A stretch of DNA of 64,000 bases from Pempheris klunzingeri. Taxonomy: Eukaryota > Chordata > Actinopteri > Acropomatiformes > Pempheridae. Shown here in pieces: positions 11,576-22,110 of this stretch. A program made the translations under genes and the position numbers. Every line of letters begins with the position of its first letter. Position 1 is the first letter of the stretch. The stretch lies in the NCBI RefSeq assembly GCF_042242105.1, contig NC_092012.1, forward strand, positions 15,843,223 through 15,907,222, read 5' to 3'. The notes under the pieces are model-generated. The model was not told the origin of the DNA. It did not search any database and saw only the letters and a list, made by a program, of their open reading frames with translations.

Positions 11576-14500
11576 CTAACTCCAAGGCCTAAATAGAACT
11601 GAGACAGCGTTTGACACAAATACCGAAGGATTACCAGCCTCAGCCCGTGCAGGTGGCTGTGGGAGACGGTGAGGATTTGAGTGGTGTCCAGCAGTGGATC
11701 GTGCAGTCCTGCGCACAGTGACATCACTGAGACCAGGACTGACTGGGGGAGCAGCCATAGACACGGATGTTCCAGCAGGTGAAGCTGTGGGAAGGTCTAG
11801 GTCCAATGGCACCTGAGGTATGGCCTGAGTCACAGGCGGAGGCTGTGCTACAAGCACAACAGGAGGTGCCTCAGGGAGATTTTGTCTCAAAACCAACAAA
11901 TCATACTCAAACACAGACCCATCCTCAGAGGGTGGCTCATCTGCAGGTGGTGAGTGATGGGCAGAGGCTGAACCAGGTGAGTTTACTCTGACCACAGCCT
12001 TCAGCATGGAACGGTGAACCTGCTTAACCTTAGTCCCATCATCTACTGGTGCAATGGTGTACACAGCACCACCTTCTCTAGGTATCCTCAACACTTGATA
12101 CCTAACAGAGCTCCACCGATCCTTGGTCTTATGAGGCCCTCTGGCACTGAAATCACGCAAAAACACTAACTGGCCCTCACTCAAAGGCAAGTCTCTAACA
12201 TGCTGGTCATAGTTTTGCTTTCTACGGTTGGCTGCATATAGCAACCGCTCCCTAGCTCCCTCGAAAGCCATCTGGAGCCGGGCCTGGTGCTCCTGAACCC
12301 ATTCATGGACAGGGCCACTAACTGGACTCTCCACTCTACCCAACAGGAAATCTACTGGGAGCCTTGGTTCCTGGCCAAACATCAGGAAGAAAGGGGACTC
12401 CCCAGTAGACTGATGGGGAGTAGTATTGTAACAATACAACAGTTGGGGCAAACATGAGTTCCAGTCTCTCTTCCGAGTCACTGGCAGAGTGCGCAGCAAG
12501 TTGTGGAGGGTGCGATTAAATCGCTCACACTGACCATTTCCTGCCGGATGGTATGGAGTAGTGCGCGATTTCGCAATGCCATACAAGCTGCAAAGCTGTG
12601 CAATCAAAGAACTCTCGAAATTACGGCCCTGGTCAGAATGTAAACGAGCTGGTACACCAAACTTGTAAAACCATTCAGCCACTATAACCTTCGCCACAGT
12701 GGAGGCACGTTGGTCCCGGGTGGGGACAGCTACTGTGAACTTGCTAAACACATCGGTCATCACTAAAACATTTTCTACACCATTCTGGGCAGGCTCTAAG
12801 GTGGTGTAGTCAACGGCGAGGATCTCATTTGGCCGGGATGCTAACAGATGTCCCATGAAACTGCGAGCTGTTGGGTGAACATCCTTGGCAACCTGACAAC
12901 GCTCACAAGTCTGACACCACTGGGCAACATCAGAGGACATGCCAGGCCAATAACACCTAGACCGCAGGAGCGCCAATGTTCGCTCCACCCCTTGATGGCC
13001 ATGTTCCTGGTGAACTTTGGTCAGAACCTCATTTGTCAGTGCACTAGGTAACAACAACTGAAGCACCGCTTCTGCACCATCAGATCTAAAAACTTTGCGA
13101 TAAAGGACTTTATCCCTCTCAACAAGGCGGTCCCACTGCCGAAGCAGAGCCAGTGCAGAGCGGGACAGCTGTTGCCGCTCCTCATGGCTGGGACGCTGCC
13201 CTTTAACCCAAAACTTCAGCACGTCCTGCAGAACTGGATCTGCCTGTTGAAGGGCACAAAGGTCAGCTGGGGAATGCTGTGGCAAAGCTGCGATGGCAGT
13301 TTGAGTTACCTCGACTGTTCGCCAAGCCAGAGCTTGCTGCAAAGGCTTTGGCATGGCAGTACCTGGAAGCATGGCTTCCACATCCTGAGAACCAGGTGGG
13401 AACCGACGAGAGAGAGCATCTGCATTGGTGTTACTCCGCCCTGACCGGTACTTTATTTCAAAATCAAATGCAGCAAGTTGAGCTGCCCAACGTTGCTCAG
13501 TAGCGGCTAGCTTAGCAGAGGACAAGTGACTCAGGGGATTGTTGTCGGTGTACACAACACACTTATGCCCTAGCAAGTACTCTCTAAACTTCTCGGTCAT
13601 GGCCCACTTAAGGGCCAAGAACTCAAGCTTCATAGAGCTGTAATTTACCATGTTCCTTTCAGTGGGCCTCAGACCTCGACTAGCGTAGGCAACTGGCCTC
13701 ACTTTGCCCGCTTGCTCTTGAGAGAGCACTGCTCCCAAGCCACCATGGCTCGCATCGACCTCTAAGATGAAGGGGAGGGAAAAATCTGCATAGGCCAACA
13801 CTGGTGCAGTGGTGAGTCTGGCTTTCAAGGCCTGAAAGCTCTGCTGACACTCTGCAGACCAACACCCTATAACTCCATGCTTAGACCTTTGATTTGTCTT
13901 TGAGCGGGCGCACTCAGATACAACCTTATGAAGGGGAGCTGCCAACTTGGCAAAACCCTCCACAAAACGCCTATAATAACTGGCGAAACCAAGAAAAGAT
14001 CGCAACTCTGAACTTGTAGTGGGAATCGGCCAATTGGCAACCACTTCAATTTTACTTGGATCAGTTGACACACCATCGCCAGAAATCACATGGCCCAAGT
14101 AATGCACTTCCTTCTGAAAGAAGGAGCACTTGCTGAGCTTGGCCTTAAGGCCTTCATGTTCTAGCCTGCTTAGCACAACCTTTAGTCTCTCCAAATGTTG
14201 TTCCACCGTTGATGAAAACACAACAATATCATCAAGGTACAATAACAGCGACTGACACTGCTGGTCTCCAAAAATACGCTGCATCAACCTCTGAAAAGTG
14301 CCGGGTGCATTACAAAGGCCAAAGGGCATCCTATTCCATTCGAACAAGCCAAACGGTGTACAAAAGGCAGTTTTTGGTCGGTCTGCTTCTGTAACTGGTA
14401 CCTGGTTGTAGCCACTGGCCAGGTCCAGAGTAGAGAACCAGCGGGCACCAGACAATGCATCTAAAGACTCCTCTATGCGGGGCAGAGGGAAAGCATCTTT

Positions 14501-15751
14501 TCGGGTTTTACTGTTCAATTGCCGGTAATCCACACACATGCGGAGACTGCCGTCCTTTTTACGGACTAGGACAATGGGAGATGCATAAGGGCTACTACTC
14601 TCTCTGATTACCTGTGATAATAGCAACTGGTTGATGTGCTCTTTTACAACCTCGTATTCAGAGGGTGGAATGCGCCTGTAGCGTTGCCTGACCGGGGCAT
14701 CATCAACCAGAGGGATGTCATGAGAGACTAGGTTGGTACAACCCAGATCTCCATCATGAGCTGAAAAGACAGGTGTGTACTGGCTAAGAAGGGATCTCAC
14801 CTGACCCTGCTCCTTAGGTGACAATGATGACAGGCCCAAGTCATCCACCTGCTGCTGTACTGTGGAAGTGACTGTCTGAGACGACACTGTGGCCACACCT
14901 GATGGCACTTCAGTGAGACCTGATGGAAGACTGACAACATTTACCGTGTCTAATGTGCCAACAACAGTCCGGGGATACAACAGCACATCAGTTGAGCCAA
15001 CATTCACAACTGGTATATATGCGGTCCCTCTGATCACACGTACCAGAGCCGGGGAAGCAAGCAACCCCGCTGGCAAACCAGAATCTAACGGTTCAAACAG
15101 CACTGTGGAGTCTGAGTACAATTCTGAGCAGGTGGCTGCCACAATTTTCATGACACCACCAGGGATGCGCCAAGCTCTCTTACCCCTGACCTTTAACCTC
15201 CCTGGACTGTCCGGCCGGGACTTAGCACTAGCACGATGGCACTGCTGCAGTGCCTGCACAAGGGGCTCTGGGGAATCAAAAACACAAGGCCGGGAGAACA
15301 AAGCCTTACCATGTTGTCCAAAAAGCTCTTGGTAACATTTATGCATGATGTTCATCCCCAAGACACCAGGTACCTGTGAAGGCACACCACCAGGCAGGTC
15401 TTTCACAACTAGCACCCCACAATGTGGCATTAACTTGCCACAAAGATGGACCTGTAGCTCCAAATAGCCAATATAGGGGATCGCTAGGCCGTTAGCAGCT
15501 CTAAGCTGCAACCAATGACATGATCGGAGGCGCTCCTGGCCCCAAGGCTCAAAATGCTGGCGGAAAAAGCTCTCAAAAATAGTAGAAACCATGGAACCAG
15601 TATCTACCAGACAAGGCACCTTCACTCCCCCCATGTCCACATCTAAATGGGGACAAGAAGAAATCAGCTTAGAAGTGTCTAAACTATCTGAAACAGCCTG
15701 TGAGCCAGTAGCGGCCCCACCCAAACTGTGGCTCTGCAGTTCGGTGGGCAC
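11576..15751 (-). CDS. pol: Pol polyprotein of Gypsy element (PR-RT-RH-IN)
   Basis: This 1391-residue open frame has no internal stop. Domains in order: aspartic protease with DTGS at residues 50-53; reverse transcriptase at about 355-530 with YLDDIV near 504; RNase H at about 655-790 with VDASHGG near 664 and YTDNN near 735; integrase zinc-binding HHCC region at about 915-960 (HQEHGHQG, then CQTCERC); and integrase core with AVDY near 979, HSDQGRN near 1040 and CERFNR near 1075. A proline-rich tail follows, with no chromodomain recognised. The frame starts with GTG directly at the gag stop, one base back, and the first in-frame ATG is about 40 codons in. Pol is therefore probably made as a Gag-Pol fusion by ribosomal frameshifting rather than from its own start. 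Confidence 0.95.
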   Translation of the reverse strand: MPTELQSHSLGGAATGSQAVSDSLDTSKLISSCPHLDVDMGGVKVPCLVDTGSMVSTIFESFFRQHFEPWGQERLRSCHWLQLRAANGLAIPYIGYLELQVHLCGKLMPHCGVLVVKDLPGGVPSQVPGVLGMNIMHKCYQELFGQHGKALFSRPCVFDSPEPLVQALQQCHRASAKSRPDSPGRLKVRGKRAWRIPGGVMKIVAATCSELYSDSTVLFEPLDSGLPAGLLASPALVRVIRGTAYIPVVNVGSTDVLLYPRTVVGTLDTVNVVSLPSGLTEVPSGVATVSSQTVTSTVQQQVDDLGLSSLSPKEQGQVRSLLSQYTPVFSAHDGDLGCTNLVSHDIPLVDDAPVRQRYRRIPPSEYEVVKEHINQLLLSQVIRESSSPYASPIVLVRKKDGSLRMCVDYRQLNSKTRKDAFPLPRIEESLDALSGARWFSTLDLASGYNQVPVTEADRPKTAFCTPFGLFEWNRMPFGLCNAPGTFQRLMQRIFGDQQCQSLLLYLDDIVVFSSTVEQHLERLKVVLSRLEHEGLKAKLSKCSFFQKEVHYLGHVISGDGVSTDPSKIEVVANWPIPTTSSELRSFLGFASYYRRFVEGFAKLAAPLHKVVSECARSKTNQRSKHGVIGCWSAECQQSFQALKARLTTAPVLAYADFSLPFILEVDASHGGLGAVLSQEQAGKVRPVAYASRGLRPTERNMVNYSSMKLEFLALKWAMTEKFREYLLGHKCVVYTDNNPLSHLSSAKLAATEQRWAAQLAAFDFEIKYRSGRSNTNADALSRRFPPGSQDVEAMLPGTAMPKPLQQALAWRTVEVTQTAIAALPQHSPADLCALQQADPVLQDVLKFWVKGQRPSHEERQQLSRSALALLRQWDRLVERDKVLYRKVFRSDGAEAVLQLLLPSALTNEVLTKVHQEHGHQGVERTLALLRSRCYWPGMSSDVAQWCQTCERCQVAKDVHPTARSFMGHLLASRPNEILAVDYTTLEPAQNGVENVLVMTDVFSKFTVAVPTRDQRASTVAKVIVAEWFYKFGVPARLHSDQGRNFESSLIAQLCSLYGIAKSRTTPYHPAGNGQCERFNRTLHNLLRTLPVTRKRDWNSCLPQLLYCYNTTPHQSTGESPFFLMFGQEPRLPVDFLLGRVESPVSGPVHEWVQEHQARLQMAFEGARERLLYAANRRKQNYDQHVRDLPLSEGQLVFLRDFSARGPHKTKDRWSSVRYQVLRIPREGGAVYTIAPVDDGTKVKQVHRSMLKAVVRVNSPGSASAHHSPPADEPPSEDGSVFEYDLLVLRQNLPEAPPVVLVAQPPPVTQAIPQVPLDLDLPTASPAGTSVSMAAPPVSPGLSDVTVRRTARSTAGHHSNPHRLPQPPARAEAGNPSVFVSNAVSVLFRPWS

Positions 15752-16806
15752 TAGTTTTCCGACGCCGAAGTGGAACGAGCCCGCACAACAGTATTGGACG
15801 GAGGTTGCAAGTGAGACTGGAAGGGAGGGGGGACATGCACTCTACACTCCCTTGCAAAATGACCAGGCTGATGACAGCGCCGGCATATTACTGGGCCATT
15901 ACGACGAGGGGAACGACTACGTTGCTGAGAGCTCTGCAGCAGAGAAATGCTCTGAGTAAGCTGACTGAGCTGCTCCTGCTGACGCTTGAGCATCTCCCTC
16001 ATCTCAGCCATCTCAGACACTGGGGGCGAAGAAATGATGCTCGGAGAAGGAACACGGACACCATACTGAACACCAACCACTGAGGGAACTGAATGACTGC
16101 GGCCTCTCACACCACCAGGCAAACCCTCCCGCTCCCATCGGATAGCCTCGGCTCTGACGTCAAGCAAGGTAAGGTCAGACTGCCTGCGTACCAACTGCTT
16201 CAACTCACGGCGCAGAGAACCATCTAGCACATGCTCAACAAACTGATCTCTCAACAGAGCTTGTGAATTGGGCATGCGACTAGGTGCGCTCTGCTCAACC
16301 TTCTCCATGAGGCCCATCAAAGCAAGGGAGAACTCCTGAAGAGTTTCTCCCTCTTGCTGTCTCCTGGAGAAGAAAGCCTCCTGCAGGGCAACATAGGATT
16401 CGGTGCACCCGTAAAGCTCCTGTAAAATGGCTAGTATTTTGTCAGGGTCTCCTCGCTCTGCAGTGGCACGGTACTTAATCTCCTCTCTAGCCTCTCCCTC
16501 AAGGTGGTCAAACAGAAAAAATGCCTGGTCAGACCGCGATAAATGTCTAGCCCTCATAGATGCCTGTACCTCCTCCACCCACTCACCCAAACCTATGCCT
16601 GTTCTTCCCCTAAAGATGGGACACTTCCTATCTCTGGGAACAAAAACTAGTCTCTCCGCTACAGGGGCGCCAACAGTAGATGGGGCAGCAGGTAACGATG
16701 AGGTGGATGGTACGGCACTAGGGTCAACCTCTTCACGACGCAACCGCTCATTATCAGCTTTTAACTGTGCAACCAATTCTCTGAGTTCCTGCAGTTCGGC
16801 CTCCAT
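15751..16806 (-). CDS. gag: Gag polyprotein of Gypsy element
   Basis: The 351-residue structural protein packages the element RNA. I chose the ATG at 16806 because the longer frame up to 16893 begins with GTG. From this ATG the protein opens with a Leu/Glu-rich stretch (MEAELQELRELVAQLKADNE) that should form a coiled coil. It then has a retrotransposon-gag capsid-like region at about 75-220 (FFLFDHLEGEAREEI, LAILQELYG) and one CCHC zinc knuckle near residues 305-320 (CRRCHQPGHFAREC). The TAG stop overlaps the first codon of the pol frame by one base, with pol in the -1 frame. Confidence 0.9.
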   Translation of the reverse strand: MEAELQELRELVAQLKADNERLRREEVDPSAVPSTSSLPAAPSTVGAPVAERLVFVPRDRKCPIFRGRTGIGLGEWVEEVQASMRARHLSRSDQAFFLFDHLEGEAREEIKYRATAERGDPDKILAILQELYGCTESYVALQEAFFSRRQQEGETLQEFSLALMGLMEKVEQSAPSRMPNSQALLRDQFVEHVLDGSLRRELKQLVRRQSDLTLLDVRAEAIRWEREGLPGGVRGRSHSVPSVVGVQYGVRVPSPSIISSPPVSEMAEMREMLKRQQEQLSQLTQSISLLQSSQQRSRSPRRNGPVICRRCHQPGHFARECRVHVPPPFQSHLQPPSNTVVRARSTSASEN

Positions 16807-17054
16807 TGCTACAGCGAACTTCACTAAAATACTAGTAAATAATCTCAATGAGAGAACACAGAAAAGCAAAGGGTGCGGAAGAGATCTCACCACACTTGTA
16901 CGAGGGATGACTGGGAACCACTGCTGCTTTGCCTCTAAACTAGGATGCTCTGATGTGCCTACAAGAAAAATACAGCAACAATATTAAAACCAAAAAAAAA
17001 AACACAACAAACAAACATGAGATGGAACACACGTCTCTGCCTTTAAATGAGTAA

Positions 17055-17072
17055 ATCCTGCCGACAACGCCA
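17055..17072 (-). promoter_or_regulatory. Primer-binding site, tRNA-Ser-like
   Basis: Three bases inside the 5' LTR the minus strand reads TGGCGTTGTCGGCAGGAT. This is complementary to the 3' end of vertebrate tRNA-Ser (the CTGCCGACTACGCCA type as I remember it), with one mismatch. A tRNA-Ser primer is known for the 297/17.6 group of Gypsy elements. Confidence 0.7.
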
Positions 17073-18017
17073 GGTTGTGGCGAGCGGAGGGTCAGGAAAA
17101 TAAAAAGATAGTCGTTCTTACTCCATTTAACAAATCAAGTTGCCAGACAACGCCACTTTGGAATCTCAGCCCAAAGAACTGAATGACGCACCTTTAAAGG
17201 CGCACAGGTCCGTTCACTCAAATAGCAGGAGACGGTGTTCCAATCTCAAAAAAATATAAGTTTTATTAACAGAATTTGATTAAAATGATATAAAAACACA
17301 CCATTCACACAGGGATTAAACTAGGGGACTAAATTAAAGCTGAGGATACCGGTGCACGAGTTGATGGAGCGGTGAATCCCAACAAAAACAAAAAAAAGAG
17401 AAGACACCCAGCTGTGACAGTCACACACACACGTGAAGGATGCCCGAATCCCAGGGAGCACAGCACACAAAAGGGGATCCCACCACCAGACCACCGGACC
17501 TCAGCAACTAAAACAAAAGGAACACACACACAGGTTAGTGGGGTTACAGTAATCCAACAGAACAACAATATACAAAAACAAATAAATGGCAGCAGAAATC
17601 AATTAAACTAAACAAAACTACCGGTTGCCAAATATAAGTTACTCAAAATACAAAGAGAAATAAGGTAAGAAACAAGAAAAACTCTGCCCAAATGAAATAT
17701 CTAAACAAATAAATCTAAATACAAAAATAATCAATACAACAAATCAAGACAACGGAGAAGGGCAATGAAAACAAAAATGCAACCCACACTCCCAACAAAC
17801 AGACTTTAAAAGGGCTCCAATCAAGCCAGTCAATTAACAGTCAGCACACCAGAGTACCACGCAATACTTGAGAGTGAAGCAAGCCAAGGGAAAAGCAACT
17901 GTCTCAAGAAGGCAGGTCCACAGCTGGCGAAGCAGAACCTCTCCACCGGACGGACGATGGAAATCGGCGCGTTATAGCGGACACGCCGAGGAAACTCACT
18001 GACGCCGATCTCCACAA

Positions 18018-18113
18018 AGCAGCAGCGATCCACACAACGCAGCAGCGATCCACACAACGCAGCAGGTCCCAACAAAGCAGGTCCCAACAAAGCAGGTCCC
18101 AACAAAGCAGCAG
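18018..18113 (-). repeat. Tandem repeats inside the LTR (5' copy)
   Basis: Same 20-bp x2 and 15-bp x3 array as in the other LTR. Arrays like this gain or lose units quickly, so equal copy number supports recent insertion. Confidence 0.85.
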
Positions 18114-18403
18114 CGATCCCCAGCTACGAGCAGCGCCAACTGTGTTGTCAGCTGCTGACGCCACACACCTGACCGCAAGAATCACCGTGCCGACAGTGAG
18201 CGGGGTACACGATCCATTAAAAACTCCGGGGCACTCGAACCAAGGGCCCTGCAGTACAACACAGCAATTAATAATACCCACAGGCCTACACAGAAGGTGA
18301 GCAGACTAGCCGCCTTACCTGCCCGACGAGAGCGTGGTCGAGCCAACAGTGACGCAACCAACCAGGAAGCAGAGAGGGAGAGCCAGCAGGGGGAAATCCA
18401 CCC

Positions 18404-18411
18404 CTTAAATA
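18404..18411 (-). promoter_or_regulatory. TATA-like box in the 5' LTR
   Basis: TATTTAAG on the minus strand about 90 bp into the LTR, next to GC-rich sequence, is the best promoter candidate for the element. The same box is at 11419-11426 in the 3' LTR. Confidence 0.5.
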
Positions 18412-18503
18412 GCCATGGCGCCGTCAGTGGTTGGCTATGGTGCTGCCAATTGGCACCGTCAAAGTATAATAATGGCAACACAATTTCTATGCTGCTACAC
18501 AAA

Positions 18504-21500
18504 CATTTGGAAATATTACAGCCACTGTCAGCTAACTTGTTTTTATTTTATATAAATATTTGTAATTCTTTTCAGGCTATTGTTGCATAGCCATGGTGAT
18601 GAAACTGTTAAAAACTAAAATAAAGCTACATAAATGACAAAAACACATAAAACAATGATAATGAATCATACAAAGATAATAAAGTGGATATTAAAGTAAA
18701 GTGGTTGAGATAAACAGCTGGCTTTCTCCTGCCTCTGTTAATCACAGTTCACTTGTTTTTTACAGCTGAAGCCTGACCGAATCACACAAGCATGTGTGTT
18801 TGAACGTGCAGTCACGGGATGCAGACACAGATGTACGTACACACACATGCCTGTATGTCAGGAGACCAACATATGCTTGCCTGTGCATCTGCATGGCCAA
18901 GTAGTACTAATCACGCACAAACAAACACACATCTCATATCTAGAGTATGTTGCTGATGTTACCCTTGTTCTCATGTTTATGCTTATCTCTTTATATTTTG
19001 TCTTTCAGTGCATTGAGTTTACATGTAATGAAATGTGCTATGTGAGTAAAATTGCCTTTGCCATTGCATTTTTCGTCACACTCAAACAGAGGATAATAAA
19101 GTCTATGGACAGATGAACAAAATATGAATGGAGTCCTAATAGTCATCCTCTGAGGGCATTTTTGTGGTTGTTGCTGCTCAATTCAAGAAATATGGGTGAG
19201 GAGAAGTGATAGCACATAAAATTTGTAATACATGTTAACAAACACTTGTCTGGCAATTAAACTTGTGTCAAAGTATTTCCAATATTACATTTGGCCATGT
19301 CAGAGTTTCTGTAAACTTTTGCCACAGCAAATGACATGACCTACATTATTTTTGGATGCAGCTCACCTCTGATAACTTTGTCCTTAAACAAACATACACA
19401 GTGTACAACCTGATTTGACTTCCTGCCTCCTTTCAACACCAACCAATGCCAATGTTTGATGGTTCCCATGATTCTTGGACACTAACAAGGAAAATAGAAG
19501 ACAAGCAAGCTACAGCTAGCTACCAGGCAGTTCACCTTAATTCTCTGGCACTTTTTGAACTTGGAGCTACATCTGGTCAAAATCTGAAAACACGTCTGAT
19601 CTTTTGTGAGTGAGTTCTGAACTTGTAGATAATACAACACAAAGTATCATATTCTACATTCAAGCGACATCTTTTCGTGCTGATGTAAGGCTGATTAAAT
19701 AGTGAAAGGGGTAATTTTGTAAGATTTAACAATTTGGAAAAGATTGCATTGCAGATGAGAAGAACGCTTTCTGTACATCATCTGTCTTTTTTCGAGCTGT
19801 CTCACACAGAACTCGCCTTGACATTTTGTCTCCAGTGTGGAACAAAACTTTCCACAAAGCCGAATCTTAATTGTCAATCAGACATTTTTCCAAGTGGACC
19901 TCAAGGCTCTGCACCATCCAGAAGCTTAGGCTGTCAGAATGAGTCATCTTCCAGGACTCATCTTCAAACACATTTTATAGTTACGTTTTTATGCGGTGAA
20001 ACCAATTCTGCTTTATGACTACTATGTTTGGATTGGATTACTTATTACTTTTTAATTTAGTTTTGAATTCGTGTTTGTGTTTTGAACTGGTTATAAACGA
20101 CTCTGAGGAGGTAGTTGCACCAGTAGTAGCAGAGTTGTGCTAGAAACAGCAGTCGGTAGTGGTAGTGGTCATTTACAGAGCAGAATAGCACACAAACATG
20201 CAGCATCACTTAATTTATTCTTGGCAGAAAAATGAAAACAAATTTTGGGAGAAATGAAGCAACATGCTATCTGGAAAAAGCTAAAGTCACACTAAATTGT
20301 TTACTGGCTTCATCCCCGTGTTACATAATCACTTCAGAGACTCATTAATTCTAAAGGGTTGGGGGGGGGGTGATGATAGATGGTACTGTGATGGAGCACA
20401 TCCAAGACAGCAAAATCCGCAAAAGTACTGAAGCAGCCAGTGCTAGATAAAAATTATGTTCTTTTTCCTGGGAAGGACTTACAGCTGTGGAGCAATGGAA
20501 AGACAAATGCAGGAAGACGATGACAGACGTTAAAAAACAGAAACAGTGGGATGACATGAGCAGAAAAAATGTGTTCAGCATGTGCAGAAACTAACAGCCT
20601 GCTTTTTTAAAACTCTGCATTTCTAAGGTTTGAATATTTCTTTCCACTAAATTTAATGTCAGATGTATCTACAAATGACAAACTCCTGCTAAAATAAATT
20701 TTATTCACCCGTTTGCAATTTTAAGATACAGACCTGTGTCTCATCAAGTTCATGGAGGTGCAAAGAAATGAAAGCACAAATGTTGCTGTTGAAAAAGGTG
20801 GAGACGTTTGTCTGTCATCACTTCAACAAAATGACACTACAGAGAACCTGAATGCATCCAGAAACATTTGTCTGTTGTCAAACTCACAGCCAGCTGAAGG
20901 GCTTTGAGATGGAAACAATGGACAACAATGGATCTCTGGGAGCAAAACAGGTTCATTACCTCACAGATGTGACAAGATTCATTTCTACGCACATGTTTTT
21001 TTAATTTCCTTTCTGTGGGAGATTTTCTGCTCTCTCTGGCAGTGAATCCAGTACCATCTAGAAATATATTGCAGGGGCTTGTAAAACAGGTTGCTTTAAT
21101 TCCCCTGCTTACCTGCTTGCAGGTAATTGGAACCATTCAGTGCAACTACGAGCTCATGGGCCCAATTCTCCTCAGCCTCCTCAGAGGTGTTTGCTGTCTT
21201 AATGATTTTTCTCAGTAATATCCACACATCACATTTCTCACACATCCACCAGCCTACATTGTTCATATTGTTCATCTCTTTTGGCAGTTTCATTTACTTT
21301 TTTTTTAGGCAGTGGCATCCAAGCACCCGTAATACACTGTACAGATGGGGCTCAGATCTGGGCTTTGATCGTTTCTATCTTTCAACAATTTTCTTGCTAT
21401 TTCAGCTCAGTCAGCTCATCTCATCCCCTCAACCCAGGTTTTTTTTTTCTTTTCTGAACTCATAGTAGTTCATCCAAACCTGTTGTTGCCTTTCTGCATA

Positions 21501-21649
21501 GAGGTGGATCCTCTAAAGCTCTGCTTTCTCAACAATCAAACCGAGAGTGTCACCTCAGGCCTTCATCTCTCTCCATTTCAGTGGAATAACAGCATCAGAA
21601 ATTGGGAACCGTTTGCTGGGAAGGAGACAGCGGAGGAATGAAAACACCA
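18504..21649. other. Non-coding interval, no gene recognised
   Basis: AT-rich flank of the retrotransposon. It contains a G run at about 20361-20370 and short frames with no similarity I recognise. Confidence 0.55.
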
Positions 21650-22110
21650 ACTGGAAGGGGCAAAGCATGCTTGGATCTTGTTGTGCGGAACTAGACCGGC
21701 TGAACCCACAATGCAGACACAGAACAACTGGGACAGGTGGGTTTAATAACACCAATTGATGGGAGCAAGGACGGGGAAAAGGGGCTAGCGGGAAGCAGGA
21801 CCGGGGTGGGGACCAGGGAAGACAACCAGGTGGAACAGGAGTGGGACGGAGACCGGGGAAGACAGGCTGGAGGAGCAGGGAGCAGGAGCTGGACCGAGAC
21901 CTGAGCTAGGCTTATGTAGGCAGGGAAGGAGTGGGTGGCTTGATTGGAGATTGGTGTCAGGTGTGTGTGAATTGCAGGTGCGTGGGCGGAGTGACCTGGA
22001 GTGACCTGGAGTGACCTGGAGTGACCTCTGCTCAGGTGGCAGGTAGAGGGAGACAGCACAGGAGGGAGAAAGAGCAGGGGAGACAGAAAACAGGGTCCTA
22101 ACAGATCTGC
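21650..22110. repeat. GA-rich interspersed repeat with internal 10-bp tandem
   Basis: A strongly purine-rich block (ggaccggggtggggacc, gagaccggggaagacaggct) is unlike its AT-rich surroundings and resembles a repeat class common in percomorph genomes. Inside it, gtgacctgga is repeated about 3.5 times at 21991-22030. Family not identified. Confidence 0.5.

Larger units (their letters stand above)
10091..18499 (-). mobile_element. Full-length Ty3/Gypsy-type LTR retrotransposon
   Basis: This 8409-bp element runs on the minus strand. Its 1424-bp LTRs at 10091-11514 and 17076-18499 begin TG and end CA and lie exactly 6985 bp apart with no indel between them. CAAA at 10087-10090 and 18500-18503 is the target duplication (4 bp; 5 is more usual for this group). 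Internally, in element order, come a primer-binding site, gag with a zinc knuckle, pol with the order protease, reverse transcriptase, RNase H and integrase, and a polypurine tract. That order marks Ty3/Gypsy (Metaviridae) rather than Copia. There is no env-like frame. Both coding frames are open throughout, so the copy may be competent. The clade within Gypsy is not assigned. Confidence 0.95.
17076..18499 (-). repeat. 5' LTR of the Gypsy element
   Basis: Same length and apparently same sequence as the 3' LTR. In element sense it lies upstream of the primer site and gag, so it is the copy that would drive transcription. Confidence 0.95.

Noticed and set aside
16807..16893. 29-codon N-terminal extension of gag
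   Set aside because: The first codon is GTG. The first ATG, at 16806, starts a plausible coiled coil.
12848..16987. Plus-strand frames of 60-186 residues inside the retrotransposon
   Set aside because: They are shadows of gag and pol on the other strand.
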